Origin: JAJDIA01 sp031555505
GTDB lineage: Bacteria > Bacteroidota > Bacteroidia > Bacteroidales > Tannerellaceae
DNA length: 64,000 bases
Direction of reading: 5' to 3'
NCBI GenBank assembly: GCA_031555505.1
Contig: JAVBUH010000005.1
Location: 1 to 64,000 of the forward strand
Part shown: in pieces, positions 23,710 through 33,456 of the stretch
Layout: each line of letters begins with the position of its first letter
Position numbering within the stretch: position 1 is the first letter of the stretch
The notes under the pieces: model-generated
The model's database searches: none
Seen by the model: only the letters and a program-made list of their open reading frames with translations
What the model was told of the DNA's origin: nothing
Translations under genes and position numbers: made by a program

Positions 23710-26700
23710 ATGGCAACAATATCGGAATTAAGTATTAAGCGACCCGTACTGTCTACCGTACTGGTGCTGGTGATCCTCCTGTTCGGGATGATCGGCTACC
23801 AGTCGTTGGGGGTGCGTGAGTTCCCGAGTGTGGACCAGCCCATCATCTCGGTCAGCACATCCTACCCGGGAGCGAATGCGGAGGTGATCATGAACCAAAT
23901 CACCGAACCGCTCGAACAAAATATCAACGGTATCCCCGGTATCCGCTCGCTCAGTAGCGTGAGTAGCCAGGGGAACAGCCGTATCACGGTAGAATTTGAA
24001 TTGTCTGTCGACTTGGAGACAGCGGCCAACGACGTGCGCGACAAGGTATCACGCGCCCAGCGTTACCTGCCCCGCGACTGCGACCCGCCCACGGTATCCA
24101 AGGCCGATGCTGATGCTACACCGATCATGCAGATCGGTATCCGCAGTTCGCAACGTTCGCTGATGGACCTGAGTGAGATTGCCGAGCTTACGGTAAAAGA
24201 ACGCTTGCAGACGATCCAGAACGTAAGCGCTGTGGAACTTTGGGGGCAGAAACGCTTCTCGATGCGCCTTTGGCTTGATCCGGTGAAAATGGCCGGCTAC
24301 GGTGTGACGCCGCTCGACGTGCGTAATGCCGTAGATGCAGAGAACGTAGAGTTGCCTTCGGGCAGTATCGAAGGGAATACGGTGGAGCTTTCCATCCGTA
24401 CGCTTGGACTGATGTCTACCGCCAAGGAATTCAACGATCTGATCATAAAGGAAAACGGCGCCAATATCGTGCGCTTCCAGGATGTGGGTCGTGCCGAGCT
24501 GGCTCCCGAAGATATCAAGAGTATGCTCCGCCGCAACGGCGAGCCGATGGTGATCAGTGTCATCGTCCCGCAGCCGGGGGCCAACCATATCGAGATTGCC
24601 AACGAGGCCTACAACCGTATCGAACAACTGAAGAAAGACCTTCCCGAAGATGTTTCCATCGAGATGGTATACGACAATACCCGCTTCATCCGCGCGTCCA
24701 TCTTCGAAGTGCAGGAAACTATCTATGTGGCCTTCCTGCTGGTGGTGCTGATCATCTTCCTCTTCCTGCGCGACTGGCGTGTGACGCTGGTGCCGGTAGT
24801 GGTGATCCCCGTCTCACTCGTGGGTGCCTTCTTTGTGATGTATGTGGCGGGGTTCTCTATCAATGTGCTCACCATGTTGGCTATCGTGCTTGCCGTGGGG
24901 TTGGTGGTGGATGATGCGATTGTGGTGACCGAAAATATCTATGTCCGCATCGAACGGGGTATGAAACCGCGTGAGGCCGGTATTGAAGGATCGACCGAGA
25001 TCTTCTTTGCTGTTATATCAACTACGATTACGCTGATCTCTGTGTTCCTCCCGATCGTTTTCATGCAAGGGATGACGGGACGGTTGTTCAAGGAGTTCAG
25101 TATTGTGATTGCCGGCTCGGTAGGTATTTCGGCCTTTGTGGCGTTGACCTTTACACCGATGCTGGCCACCAAGCTGCTCAAACGACGGGAAAAGAAAAAC
25201 TGGTTCTACCGCAAAACGGAGCCTTTCTTTGTCTGGATGAATGATATCTACGCCTCGTCACTGGATACATTCCTGAGCCGGAAAATATGGGCGATAGCGA
25301 TTGTGGTAGTGATGCTTGTGGGGATTGTGGTATTCTGGCGTACGATTCCGTCTGAGTTGTCGCCGCTGGAAGACCGTTCGCAAGTGACGATCAATATGCG
25401 TGGACCGGAAGGCTCTACATTTGAATTTGTGCGTGACTTTGCCGACGATATCGAACAGATATCCGACTCGCTCGTGCCTGAACGCGTTTCGTCCATGCTG
25501 CGCTCCTGGGGTGGCAGCGCATTCCTCAGTCTTGTGTTGCCGGATATCAAAGACCGTGAGCGTTCGCAGATGGAGATAGCCGACGTGCTATCGGCTGCCG
25601 TATGGAAAGAGACCAAGGCGCGCGCCTTTGTGCAACAGCAATCCACCTTCGGCGGACAGCGCGGGGGGATGCCCGTACAATATGTGTTGCAGGCGCCCAA
25701 TATTGATATGTTGCGCGAATACCTGCCCGAGTTCATGCGCCGTGTGAATGAAAGTCCGGTGTTTCAGATGGCCGATGTAAACCTGAAGTTCACCAAGCCT
25801 GAGACACGTATCGAGATCAACCGCGACAAGGCCTCGCTGCTCGGTGTCAGCACACGCAACATTGCGCAAACGCTGCAGTATGCGCTCAGCGGTCAACGTA
25901 TGGGTTACTTCTACCTCAATGGCAAGCAGTACCAGATTTTGGGTGAGATCAACCGCCAGCAACGTAATACACCGTTGAACCTGAAGTCTATCTATGTACG
26001 AAGCAATAACGGGTCAATGATCCAGTTGGACAACCTTGTCTCCCTGCTCGAAGACGTGGCCCCGCCACAACTCTACCGTTACAACCGTTTTGTGGCTGCC
26101 ACCATCTCCAGTGGTCTGGCTAAAGGGTATACGCTGGGCGATGGCCTGGACGAGATGGACAAGATTGCCGCCGATGTGCTGAGTGACAGCTTCCGTACAG
26201 CTTTGTCCGGCGAGTCGAAAGAGTTCCGTGAAAGCTCGGATAGCCTGATGTTTGCCATGATCCTGGCGCTGATCATGATCTTCCTTGTACTAGCCGCCCA
26301 GTTTGAAAGTTTTAAAGACCCGTTGGTGGTGATGTTCACCGTACCGCTGGCTTTGGCTGGCGCCCTGGCCTTTATGAAGGGGGCGGGTGTAACGATGAAT
26401 ATCTTCAGCCAGATCGGGATCATTATGTTGATCGGGTTGGTGGCCAAGAATGGTATCCTGATCGTAGAGTTTGCCAATCAGCGGCAGGATGCCGGGCTCA
26501 CCCTGGGTGAGGCTATCCGTACCGCCGCCACGCAGCGTCTGCGTCCGATCCTGATGACCAGCGTATCTACCATCCTGGGTTTGCTCCCGTTGGTATTCGC
26601 TTCGGCCGAAGGGGCCAACGGACGTATCGCCATGGGTGTAGCTGTAGTGGGCGGGATGTTGGTGTCTACCTTCCTGACGCTTTACATCGTCCCCGCTATG

Positions 26701-26745
26701 TATTCATTTATATCTACTGACAGACAACGGAATAAAGAAGAATGA
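23710..26745 (+). CDS. RND multidrug efflux transporter (AcrB/MexB type)
   Basis: A 1011-residue proton-driven pump of the hydrophobe/amphiphile efflux family. There are twelve membrane helices in two blocks of six, each preceded by a large periplasmic loop. The proton-relay aspartates are in helix 4, GLVVDDAIVVTENI (about residues 398-411). The start TISELSIKRPVLSTVL and the GPEGSTFEFV loop are typical. The length is slightly under AcrB (1049), with the difference mainly in loops. It expels hydrophobic compounds such as bile acids, drugs or dyes; the substrate is not readable. It overlaps the TolC-like gene by 4 bases. Confidence 0.95.
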   Translation: MATISELSIKRPVLSTVLVLVILLFGMIGYQSLGVREFPSVDQPIISVSTSYPGANAEVIMNQITEPLEQNINGIPGIRSLSSVSSQGNSRITVEFELSVDLETAANDVRDKVSRAQRYLPRDCDPPTVSKADADATPIMQIGIRSSQRSLMDLSEIAELTVKERLQTIQNVSAVELWGQKRFSMRLWLDPVKMAGYGVTPLDVRNAVDAENVELPSGSIEGNTVELSIRTLGLMSTAKEFNDLIIKENGANIVRFQDVGRAELAPEDIKSMLRRNGEPMVISVIVPQPGANHIEIANEAYNRIEQLKKDLPEDVSIEMVYDNTRFIRASIFEVQETIYVAFLLVVLIIFLFLRDWRVTLVPVVVIPVSLVGAFFVMYVAGFSINVLTMLAIVLAVGLVVDDAIVVTENIYVRIERGMKPREAGIEGSTEIFFAVISTTITLISVFLPIVFMQGMTGRLFKEFSIVIAGSVGISAFVALTFTPMLATKLLKRREKKNWFYRKTEPFFVWMNDIYASSLDTFLSRKIWAIAIVVVMLVGIVVFWRTIPSELSPLEDRSQVTINMRGPEGSTFEFVRDFADDIEQISDSLVPERVSSMLRSWGGSAFLSLVLPDIKDRERSQMEIADVLSAAVWKETKARAFVQQQSTFGGQRGGMPVQYVLQAPNIDMLREYLPEFMRRVNESPVFQMADVNLKFTKPETRIEINRDKASLLGVSTRNIAQTLQYALSGQRMGYFYLNGKQYQILGEINRQQRNTPLNLKSIYVRSNNGSMIQLDNLVSLLEDVAPPQLYRYNRFVAATISSGLAKGYTLGDGLDEMDKIAADVLSDSFRTALSGESKEFRESSDSLMFAMILALIMIFLVLAAQFESFKDPLVVMFTVPLALAGALAFMKGAGVTMNIFSQIGIIMLIGLVAKNGILIVEFANQRQDAGLTLGEAIRTAATQRLRPILMTSVSTILGLLPLVFASAEGANGRIAMGVAVVGGMLVSTFLTLYIVPAMYSFISTDRQRNKEE

Positions 26746-28079
26746 AACAGTTGATTATCACCATAACCCTTGCTGCAGCCAGCCTCACAGCCGGCGCACA
26801 GGTACCTTTCAGCCTCCGCCAGTGTATCGAGACGGGGCTGGAACGCAACTATTCCATCCGGATCATCCGGAACGAACAGCTTATCAGCGACAACAATGCT
26901 ACCCTGGCCAATGCCGGCGGCCTGCCTACCTTCGACATGAACGGCGGTCTGAGCGGCACACTGAACAATACCAACAACAGCCTCCGCACCGGTGGGACGG
27001 AAAAGACGACAGGTGTGGCCAACGAGACCGGTAATATCGGCCTGAATATGGCCTGGACTGTTTTTGACGGCTTCGGTATCCAGGCTTCGTACGAACGGTT
27101 GAAAGAACTTAAACGGATGGGCGAACTGAATACGCGCCTTACCATCGAAGATTTTGTGGCCGACGTATCCAGTGAATACTACAACCTGATCCGTCAGAAG
27201 ATCCGACTGCGTAACCTGCGCTCCTCGCTCGAATTGTCGCGTGAACGGTTACGCATCGTGGAACAGCGTTACTACATCGGTTCTATGTCTCGCCTCGACC
27301 TGCAACAAGCGCAGGTAGACTTCAATGCCGACAGTTCCAACGTGCTCAACCAGCTACAGGTGGTGCACAGTTCACGCATCGCGCTCAACGAATTGATGGC
27401 TCTAGAGAATGTGGAGGCCGAAACGCAGATAGCCGATTCGCTCATCACCCCCAATCCATTCCTGGATGAGGTGGAACTGTGGAGCAGCACAATGGAGACG
27501 AATGCCGCACTGCTGGTGTCGCAAAAGAACATCGCTATCTCCGAACTGGACCTGAAGAAGCTCAAAGGCCGTAACTACCCCTACGTCCGCCTCTCGGCCG
27601 GATACGGCTATACGGCCAACTGGTATGAGACCGGCTCGTACGACTTGCAGCAACGTCTCGGCTTGAACTATGGCGTCACGATCGGCTTTACCCTCTTCGA
27701 CGGGAACCGCCGACGCGAACAGCGCAACGCCCGTATCATGGTAGAGAACCGCGGACTGCGTACCCAAGAACTCGAACTCGGCCTCCGTGCCGACATGAGT
27801 AACCTCTGGATGGCCTATCAGAACAACCTCGATCTGTGGAGCCTTGAGAAAGACAACCTCGTGGCGGCCCAGGAAAACTATACCATCGCTATCGAACGCT
27901 ACAAACTGGGCGAACTCTCCGGTATCGAACTGCGTGAAGCACAGAACAGCCTCCTCTCGGCCGAAGAACGCCGTTCGATCGCTGAGTATTCTACCAAGTT
28001 GTGCGAGGTATCCCTGCTACAGCTCAGCGGACAGATCCTGAATTATCTGGTGCCCGACGCCGAAAAGGCCAGCTTCTGA
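26742..28079 (+). CDS. TolC-family outer-membrane efflux protein
   Basis: 445 residues with a cleavable signal (MKQLIITITLAAASLTAGAQ) and the two-repeat TolC organisation: FSLRQCIETGLERNYSIRI at the start of repeat 1 and the later VSQKNIAISELDLKKLKGRNYP at repeat 2. It forms the trimeric exit duct for the adjoining pump. It is the third and last gene of the operon, with an ATGA overlap to the pump stop, indicating translational coupling. No terminator is obvious before the next promoter at 28083. Confidence 0.92.
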   Translation: MKQLIITITLAAASLTAGAQVPFSLRQCIETGLERNYSIRIIRNEQLISDNNATLANAGGLPTFDMNGGLSGTLNNTNNSLRTGGTEKTTGVANETGNIGLNMAWTVFDGFGIQASYERLKELKRMGELNTRLTIEDFVADVSSEYYNLIRQKIRLRNLRSSLELSRERLRIVEQRYYIGSMSRLDLQQAQVDFNADSSNVLNQLQVVHSSRIALNELMALENVEAETQIADSLITPNPFLDEVELWSSTMETNAALLVSQKNIAISELDLKKLKGRNYPYVRLSAGYGYTANWYETGSYDLQQRLGLNYGVTIGFTLFDGNRRREQRNARIMVENRGLRTQELELGLRADMSNLWMAYQNNLDLWSLEKDNLVAAQENYTIAIERYKLGELSGIELREAQNSLLSAEERRSIAEYSTKLCEVSLLQLSGQILNYLVPDAEKASF

Positions 28080-28082
28080 TAG

Positions 28083-28111
28083 TTGCCGGTATCGGGAATA
28101 ATGTATCTTTG
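28083..28111 (+). promoter_or_regulatory. promoter of the methyltransferase-like/cobalamin adenosyltransferase pair
   Basis: TTG at 28083-28085 and TATCTTTG at 28104-28111, 18 bases apart. The start codon at 28130 leaves a leader of only about 10-12 bases. Confidence 0.7.
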
Positions 28112-28129
28112 CCCGCAAACGGCTGATAC

Positions 28130-28924
28130 ATGAAAGTCTCCCTAAAGAAGACCATCTTGCGGAAAACGATATTGGGCTACCGTAAACTGCGCCACCAGCG
28201 CGGCTACGGAGTCCATTCGCCTTTTGTATATACGCTGATCACCAAGGTGATCGAGGAGCGTCACCCGTATTATGCCTACCAGGATATCGAACAGTTCAGG
28301 AAGCAGTTCTGGCTCCGCGCCGATCCGGTCGTTTATCCCGACCGCCGCCGCAAAGGCAGGGAGCATACCCAGCCATTGGGCACACTGATCCGTCGCGAAG
28401 CCATCTCCCCCCGCAAAGGCACGCTGCTGTTCCGTCTGGCCAACTATTACAAGACAGCCCGCATCCTGCAAATAGGTTCTTCACATGACCTGTCGGCCGT
28501 TTACCTGTCGGCCTATGCCAAAGGAGTGTGGTGTACCGTTCTGGAACCTGTTCCCGCCTTTGCTGCTGTTGCCCGCGAGATGTATGCCAAAAGCCTGTTC
28601 AATCCCATCGACCTGCGTGAAGGGGCGTATGAAGAAACGTTGCCGGGTGTGTTGACTGATCTGAAACTTGTTGATTTTATCTTTTTTAATACCTGCCATG
28701 AACAAAATAACCCTATCCGTTTGTTTAGAGAATGTGTTAATTATACAAACGAACAGGCTGTGTTTGTCTTCAACGAGATCAAGGCTAACCGCGCCATGCG
28801 TCAGTGCTGGCATGAAGTATGCACCTCGCCCGATGTGACGGTGACGGTAGATCTTTATTCGATTGGCATCGCCTTCCGGAATCCGAAATTACATAAACGA
28901 ACCTATAAAGCGTATTTAAAATGA
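28130..28924 (+). CDS. Class I methyltransferase-like protein, function unknown
   Basis: 264 residues. The N-terminal 90 residues are basic with the Bacteroidetes-typical RHQRGYGVHSPFVYTLI. The middle shows a Rossmann-like start ILQIGSSHDLSAVYLSAYA and a following acidic strand CTVLEPVP, as in S-adenosylmethionine-dependent methyltransferases. A later VDFIFFNTC resembles motif IV. The substrate is unknown and the binding glycines are reduced (GSS rather than GxGxG), so activity is uncertain. It overlaps the cobalamin adenosyltransferase start by 4 bases. Confidence 0.65.
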   Translation: MKVSLKKTILRKTILGYRKLRHQRGYGVHSPFVYTLITKVIEERHPYYAYQDIEQFRKQFWLRADPVVYPDRRRKGREHTQPLGTLIRREAISPRKGTLLFRLANYYKTARILQIGSSHDLSAVYLSAYAKGVWCTVLEPVPAFAAVAREMYAKSLFNPIDLREGAYEETLPGVLTDLKLVDFIFFNTCHEQNNPIRLFRECVNYTNEQAVFVFNEIKANRAMRQCWHEVCTSPDVTVTVDLYSIGIAFRNPKLHKRTYKAYLK

Positions 28925-29484
28925 AGAAAAGTCTGATTTATACCGGCGGTGGCGACAAAGGCACCACTTCCCTGGTAGGTGGACAGCGTGTGTTTAAAGC
29001 TGATAAGCGGATAGAGAGCTACGGAACGATTGACGAGCTGAACTCGTTTGTGGGCTGGCTCATCACCCAGTTGGATGGAGAAGACGATAAAACGTTCCTG
29101 TCTTTCGTCCAGCATAAACTGTTTACTATCGGTTCCTATCTGGCTACCGACCAGGCAACCACCGAAATCCGTATCGAAAGCCACGTCACGCCTGCAAGCA
29201 TCGCCCGTGTCGAACAGGAGATAGACCGACTGGACGAAAGCTTGCCGCGGATGCACCACTTCATCCTCCCCGGCGGATCTCCTTCGGCTGCCGCAGCCCA
29301 TATTTGCCGTACCGTATGCCGACGCGCCGAACGCCAGATCTATCGCTTGGCCGAAACGGCTCCTGTGGAAGAGCCACTCCTGGTTTTCATCAATCGCCTG
29401 TCTGACTACTTTTTCGTTTTTGCCCGGAAAGAATGCATCTTGCATAATGGGAAAGAAATAATATGGGATAATACTTGTAGCTAA
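28921..29484 (+). CDS. Cob(I)yrinic acid / cob(I)alamin adenosyltransferase, PduO type
   Basis: 187 residues of the trimeric PduO-type ATP:corrinoid adenosyltransferase, which makes adenosylcobalamin for enzymes such as methylmalonyl-CoA mutase. The ATP-binding N-terminus IYTGGGDKGTTSLVGGQRVFKADKRIE and the later LPGGSPSAAAAHICRTVCRRAERQ are the family signatures. It starts inside the end of the methyltransferase-like gene (ATGA overlap). In a Bacteroidales cell this fits the succinate-to-propionate route, which needs adenosylcobalamin. Confidence 0.92.
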   Translation: MKKSLIYTGGGDKGTTSLVGGQRVFKADKRIESYGTIDELNSFVGWLITQLDGEDDKTFLSFVQHKLFTIGSYLATDQATTEIRIESHVTPASIARVEQEIDRLDESLPRMHHFILPGGSPSAAAAHICRTVCRRAERQIYRLAETAPVEEPLLVFINRLSDYFFVFARKECILHNGKEIIWDNTCS

Positions 29485-29504
29485 TAAATAATGTTATATT
29501 TTTG
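29475..29504 (+). promoter_or_regulatory. promoter of the DUF2795 gene
   Basis: TTG at 29475-29477 and TATTTTTG at 29497-29504, 19 bases apart. Confidence 0.65.
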
Positions 29505-29558
29505 CGGAAAAATTTGAGAAACCCTGCCGCCCCTTGGGTGGTTTAATACTGAATACCT

Positions 29559-29780
29559 ATGTATTGGACTTTAGAATTAGCATCAAAGCTTGAAGACGCC
29601 CCTTGGCCAGCTACCAAGGACGAACTGATTGACTATGCACAACGTTCAGGCGCCCCCTTGGAAGTGATCGAAAACTTACAAGAAATGGAAGATGAAGGCG
29701 AGATTTACGAATGCATGGAAGACATTTGGCCGGATTATCCAAGTAAAGAAGATTTTTTCTTCAACGAAGAGGAATATTAA
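29559..29780 (+). CDS. DUF2795 small protein
   Basis: A 73-residue acidic cytoplasmic protein: MYWTLELASKLEDAPWPATKDELIDYAQR, then a Glu-rich tail. The pattern W-P-A-T-K-x-E-L-I-D-Y-A-x-R-x-G is that of DUF2795. The role is unknown. It has its own promoter and terminator and is very acidic at the C-terminus (DFFFNEEEY). Confidence 0.85.
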   Translation: MYWTLELASKLEDAPWPATKDELIDYAQRSGAPLEVIENLQEMEDEGEIYECMEDIWPDYPSKEDFFFNEEEY

Positions 29781-29819
29781 CTATGTCAAACAATTACTTC
29801 TAACCGAAGTAAAAAAGAT

Positions 29820-29850
29820 AAGGCTGTCCCACAAGACAGCCTTTTTTTTT
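29820..29850 (+). terminator. terminator of the DUF2795 gene
   Basis: A 9-bp stem AAGGCTGTC / GACAGCCTT with a 6-nt loop runs into eight or more T. Confidence 0.9.
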
Positions 29851-29916
29851 CGGCTAAACGGGCGGTCGATACAATTTATGCGGGATGGGAACGTTTTTTA
29901 AGATGTGAATCAAAGA

Positions 29917-30885
29917 ATGAAGAAACTTGGCTGCCTGGTCGTTCTCCTTGTATGCTCCTGTGCCGGTGTGGTGCGGGCGCAATACGATGCACAATTCAGC
30001 CAGTACTTCATGGCGATGGGGTATTACAATCCCGGGTTTGCAGGTACGTCAGACGACTTGAATATCTTTGCCACCCACCGTCAGCAATGGGTGGGGATCG
30101 CCCATGCGCCGCAATCTACGTTTGTGATGGCGGATATGCCGGTCACACTGGGGCAGCATACACACGGGGTAGGGGTGATCTTCTTCTCCGAAACGGTGGG
30201 CTTGTTCCAGAATATGCATGCGGCCGGGCAGTATGCATATAAAAAGAAACTTTTCGGCGGCGTACTGAGTGTAGGTATACAGGCCGGTATCGTAAACCAG
30301 ACATTTCCCACGAGAGAAGTGATCCTGCCTGATCTCGGTGGGGTTGTGGGCGGGCAGAGCAGCAGTGTAGAAGCCGATGACGCCATTCCTACCACTAAAT
30401 CAGAAGGTATGGGCCTCGACATCAACCTCGGTGCATACTACACGCACGCCAACTTTTACGCCGGTTTTGGGGTGACTCACGTAATGGAGCCGGAGATCAA
30501 TCTGGGCGAAAATGCCGTTTCCTTTATCGGGCGGGCGTTTAATTTAACGGGTGGATACAATATTCAAACCCGAAACCCGTTGATTCAATTACAGCCATCG
30601 GTGTTTTTGAAGACCGACCTGATGAGTTTTCAGGCCGACGTTACAGCGCGGATGGTATACAATAAGATGTTCAATGGCGGGATTTCCTGGCGTGTCAACG
30701 AATCGGTGGTGGCGCTGTTGGGTGTGTCTCTCGGCCGCTTTCAGGTGGGATATGCTTATGATTTCCCAACCACACCCCTCCTGAAGGAAAGCAGCGGCAG
30801 CCATGAGTTGATGATGAAGTACAGCTTTAAGCTGAAAAAAACAAAAACGGGAAAAAACAGACACAAAAGTGTACGTATATTATAA
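29917..30885 (+). CDS. porP: Type IX secretion system outer-membrane protein PorP/SprF
   Basis: About 322 residues with a signal peptide (MKKLGCLVVLLVCSCAGVVRA) and the PorP/SprF start QYDAQFSQYFMAMGYYNPGFAG, followed by a predicted 14-strand barrel. In T9SS these barrels anchor the surface attachment complex and partner GldK-N. A GTG at 29905 would add four residues; the ATG at 29917 gives the usual signal peptide. The basic C-terminus (KLKKTKTGKNRHKSVRIL) is long for the family. It is the first gene of the porP-gldKLMN run, 6 bases before gldK. Confidence 0.9.
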   Translation: MKKLGCLVVLLVCSCAGVVRAQYDAQFSQYFMAMGYYNPGFAGTSDDLNIFATHRQQWVGIAHAPQSTFVMADMPVTLGQHTHGVGVIFFSETVGLFQNMHAAGQYAYKKKLFGGVLSVGIQAGIVNQTFPTREVILPDLGGVVGGQSSSVEADDAIPTTKSEGMGLDINLGAYYTHANFYAGFGVTHVMEPEINLGENAVSFIGRAFNLTGGYNIQTRNPLIQLQPSVFLKTDLMSFQADVTARMVYNKMFNGGISWRVNESVVALLGVSLGRFQVGYAYDFPTTPLLKESSGSHELMMKYSFKLKKTKTGKNRHKSVRIL

Positions 30886-30891
30886 GAGTAT

Positions 30892-32304
30892 ATGAAGAAA
30901 GTATTAGTTATACTTGCGGCAATGGCCCTGCTGACCTCCTGTGGCCGGTCGCTGATGGGTTCGGGGGGAGAGGTGACAGGCGTGCGTACGGCTGCTATCA
31001 ACGAACCGGCGCCCTATGGCATGGTGTTGGTCAAACGAGGCGCCTTCGAGATGGGACCGTCTGACAAGGACTCACTCTGGGGCCTGATGCCTGAGACGAA
31101 AGGTGTGTCGTTCGACGCCTTCTGGATGGACCAGACGGAGGTGACGAATGCCAAATACCGCCAGTTTGTCTACTGGGTGCGCGATTCCATCATCCGTGAG
31201 CGGCTGTCTGAGATCAACGACCTGTTCAAGATCACCGAAGACCGTTACGGCGATCCCGTGACGCCACACCTCGACTGGAGCCGTCCCATCCCCTGGAAAC
31301 GGGCTGCCGAAGACGAGCAGGAAGCCATCGAAAGCGTGTATTATACCAATCCGGTGACCGGTGAGAAGATGCTCGACATGAAGCAGATGATCTATAAGTA
31401 TGAATGGTACGACTATACTGCCGCCGCCCTGCGCAAACATCGTCTCAATCCGGCCGAGCGTGTACGTAACACCGATATCACAGTCGATCCCAACGAAGTG
31501 GTGATTATCTCTAAAGACACGGCGTATGTAACCGAAGAGGGCCTCATCGTGAACGAAACCATTACCCGCCCGCTTTCGAGCGAATGGGATTTCCTCAATA
31601 CCCACATCGTCAATATCTATCCCGACGAAACCAGTTGGGTGAACGACTTCAACAATGCCTACAACGAGCCTTATATGCGGATGTACTTCAATCATCCGGG
31701 CTACGACGATTATCCCGTGGTAGGTGTATCCTGGGAGCAGGCCTCGGCCTATTGCGTATGGCGTACCAACCTTTACAAGGAAACGCTGAACCTGCCCGCC
31801 GGACAAGTGGTGGAATCTTTCCGCCTGCCCACTGAAGGCGAATGGGAATATGCCGCCCGCACGGGTAAGAACGAATACAAATACCCATGGGCGACAGACG
31901 AGTTGCAGACCGGCAAAGGCTGCTTCCTCGGCAACTTCAAACCGGGTGAGGGCGATTATACCCAAGACGGGCACCTGATCAGCTCCCGCGTAGGCTCTTA
32001 TTCACCCAATGAATTCGGTCTCTTCGATATGGCGGGTAACGTGTCTGAATGGACCTCTACCTCATTCTCCGAATCCGGTCCCTCGCAAATGAGTGATATG
32101 AACCCCACGCTGATTTACAACGCCGCCAAGGAAGATCCATACGCAATGAAGAAAAAAGTGGTTCGTGGTGGTTCGTGGAAAGACGTTTCACAGTTTATCC
32201 GCTCAGATATGCGCACCTTTGAGTTCCAGAACGAACAGCGTTCCTACATCGGCTTCCGCTGCGCACGTACGCAGGTAGGTTTCTCCAAATCAAAAGGGAA
32301 GTAA
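30892..32304 (+). CDS. gldK: Type IX secretion lipoprotein GldK/PorK
   Basis: 470 residues. The lipoprotein signal ends LLTSC (Cys about 17). The body is a formylglycine-generating-enzyme-like (SUMF1) domain: MVLVKRGAFEMGP, MDQTEVTNAKYRQFVYWV, FRLPTEGEWEYAARTG, GLFDMAGNVSEWTSTSF and VVRGGSWKD. In T9SS this fold is structural: PorK forms the large periplasmic ring with PorN. A long insertion (about residues 100-240) between the fold's halves is typical of GldK. It precedes gldL by 43 bases. Confidence 0.95.
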   Translation: MKKVLVILAAMALLTSCGRSLMGSGGEVTGVRTAAINEPAPYGMVLVKRGAFEMGPSDKDSLWGLMPETKGVSFDAFWMDQTEVTNAKYRQFVYWVRDSIIRERLSEINDLFKITEDRYGDPVTPHLDWSRPIPWKRAAEDEQEAIESVYYTNPVTGEKMLDMKQMIYKYEWYDYTAAALRKHRLNPAERVRNTDITVDPNEVVIISKDTAYVTEEGLIVNETITRPLSSEWDFLNTHIVNIYPDETSWVNDFNNAYNEPYMRMYFNHPGYDDYPVVGVSWEQASAYCVWRTNLYKETLNLPAGQVVESFRLPTEGEWEYAARTGKNEYKYPWATDELQTGKGCFLGNFKPGEGDYTQDGHLISSRVGSYSPNEFGLFDMAGNVSEWTSTSFSESGPSQMSDMNPTLIYNAAKEDPYAMKKKVVRGGSWKDVSQFIRSDMRTFEFQNEQRSYIGFRCARTQVGFSKSKGK

Positions 32305-32347
32305 TAACAAACCACAAATAATGTATTGACATAATAGTATAAAGACA

Positions 32348-33448
32348 ATGGGAAAATACAGAAGATATAAAAACAGAGCAGAGATGTTCCTCTCCAGCGA
32401 AAGAGGGAAACGAATACTGAACTTCGTGTATAGCTGGGGCGCCTCGATCGTTATCATCGGGACGATGTTTAAACTCCTTCACCTGCCGTATGCCAACTGG
32501 GTTATCGGGATTGCATTGACAGTAGAAGCATTTGTATTCTTCATCTTCGCGTTCGAAAAGCCGAACGCCGATTATCATTGGGAAGATGTGTTCCCGGTAC
32601 TGAAATCGAAGAATCCGATGGATCGTCCCGACTTTACCGGGCAAACCGTTGCCTCTATGATCGATTCAGAGGCCAATCTGGACGATGATTCGGTTGCAGG
32701 TGGCCTGAATCTGAACCTCGGAGGCGGAAAGAAGGTAACTACCAACGTAATCTCTGATCCGTTGGCCGTTTCCGAAGAAGACACCAAGAACCTGTCTGAT
32801 AGCATCAAGAAACTGAGTGGCGCTGCCGAACAGATATCCAAGATGGCGGATCTGACCGAGGCTACCCAGAAATACCTCGAACAGCTCTCGGGCATGTCCG
32901 ATAATATGCAACGTTTCAGCGAAGTGACCGGCTCACTCACCAACGTGTCAGACACGCTGTTGCATGCCTACCAGTCGATTACGGACAACTCCGACGGCAT
33001 CCACCAGAACTCCCGCGGCTATGTGCATCAGATGGAAGCGCTCAACCGCAATATCTCCGGCCTGAATACCATCTATGAGATCCAGTTGAAGAGTATCAGC
33101 TCGCAGATCGAATCCATCGAACATATCAATGGAGGCCTCAACCGTATCCGGGAAATGTATGACGGATCGGTGGTAGACAGTTCTGTGTTCCGCACCGAAA
33201 CAGAAAAGATGACCCGCCAGTTGGCCGAGCTTAACCGCGTCTACAGCCGACTGCTTCAGGCTATGACCGTCAATATGCCCGGCAATGCTTACCCACAGCA
33301 GCAACCGATGCAGCAGATGCCGCCGCAACAGCCTGTACAGCAACCGACGTATACTGCGCAGGCCGGCTATCCGCAGCAGGGCTACGGACAACAGCCTCCC
33401 TATAACGATCCGTATCAGCAACCGCCGTATAATAACCCCGTTAAGTAA
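32348..33448 (+). CDS. gldL: Type IX secretion motor protein GldL/PorL
   Basis: 366 residues. Two membrane helices near the N-terminus (YSWGASIVIIGTMFKLLHLP and WVIGIALTVEAFVFFIFAFE) carry the conserved Glu of helix 2 used for proton flow through the GldLM rotary motor. A long cytoplasmic coiled-coil region follows (about 130-300). The last 55 residues are rich in Gln, Pro and Tyr (QQPMQQMPPQQP... QQPPYN), a low-complexity tail that is not needed for the motor and varies between species. Co-transcribed with gldM, 8 bases on. Confidence 0.95.
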   Translation: MGKYRRYKNRAEMFLSSERGKRILNFVYSWGASIVIIGTMFKLLHLPYANWVIGIALTVEAFVFFIFAFEKPNADYHWEDVFPVLKSKNPMDRPDFTGQTVASMIDSEANLDDDSVAGGLNLNLGGGKKVTTNVISDPLAVSEEDTKNLSDSIKKLSGAAEQISKMADLTEATQKYLEQLSGMSDNMQRFSEVTGSLTNVSDTLLHAYQSITDNSDGIHQNSRGYVHQMEALNRNISGLNTIYEIQLKSISSQIESIEHINGGLNRIREMYDGSVVDSSVFRTETEKMTRQLAELNRVYSRLLQAMTVNMPGNAYPQQQPMQQMPPQQPVQQPTYTAQAGYPQQGYGQQPPYNDPYQQPPYNNPVK

Positions 33449-33456
33449 GACGCAGC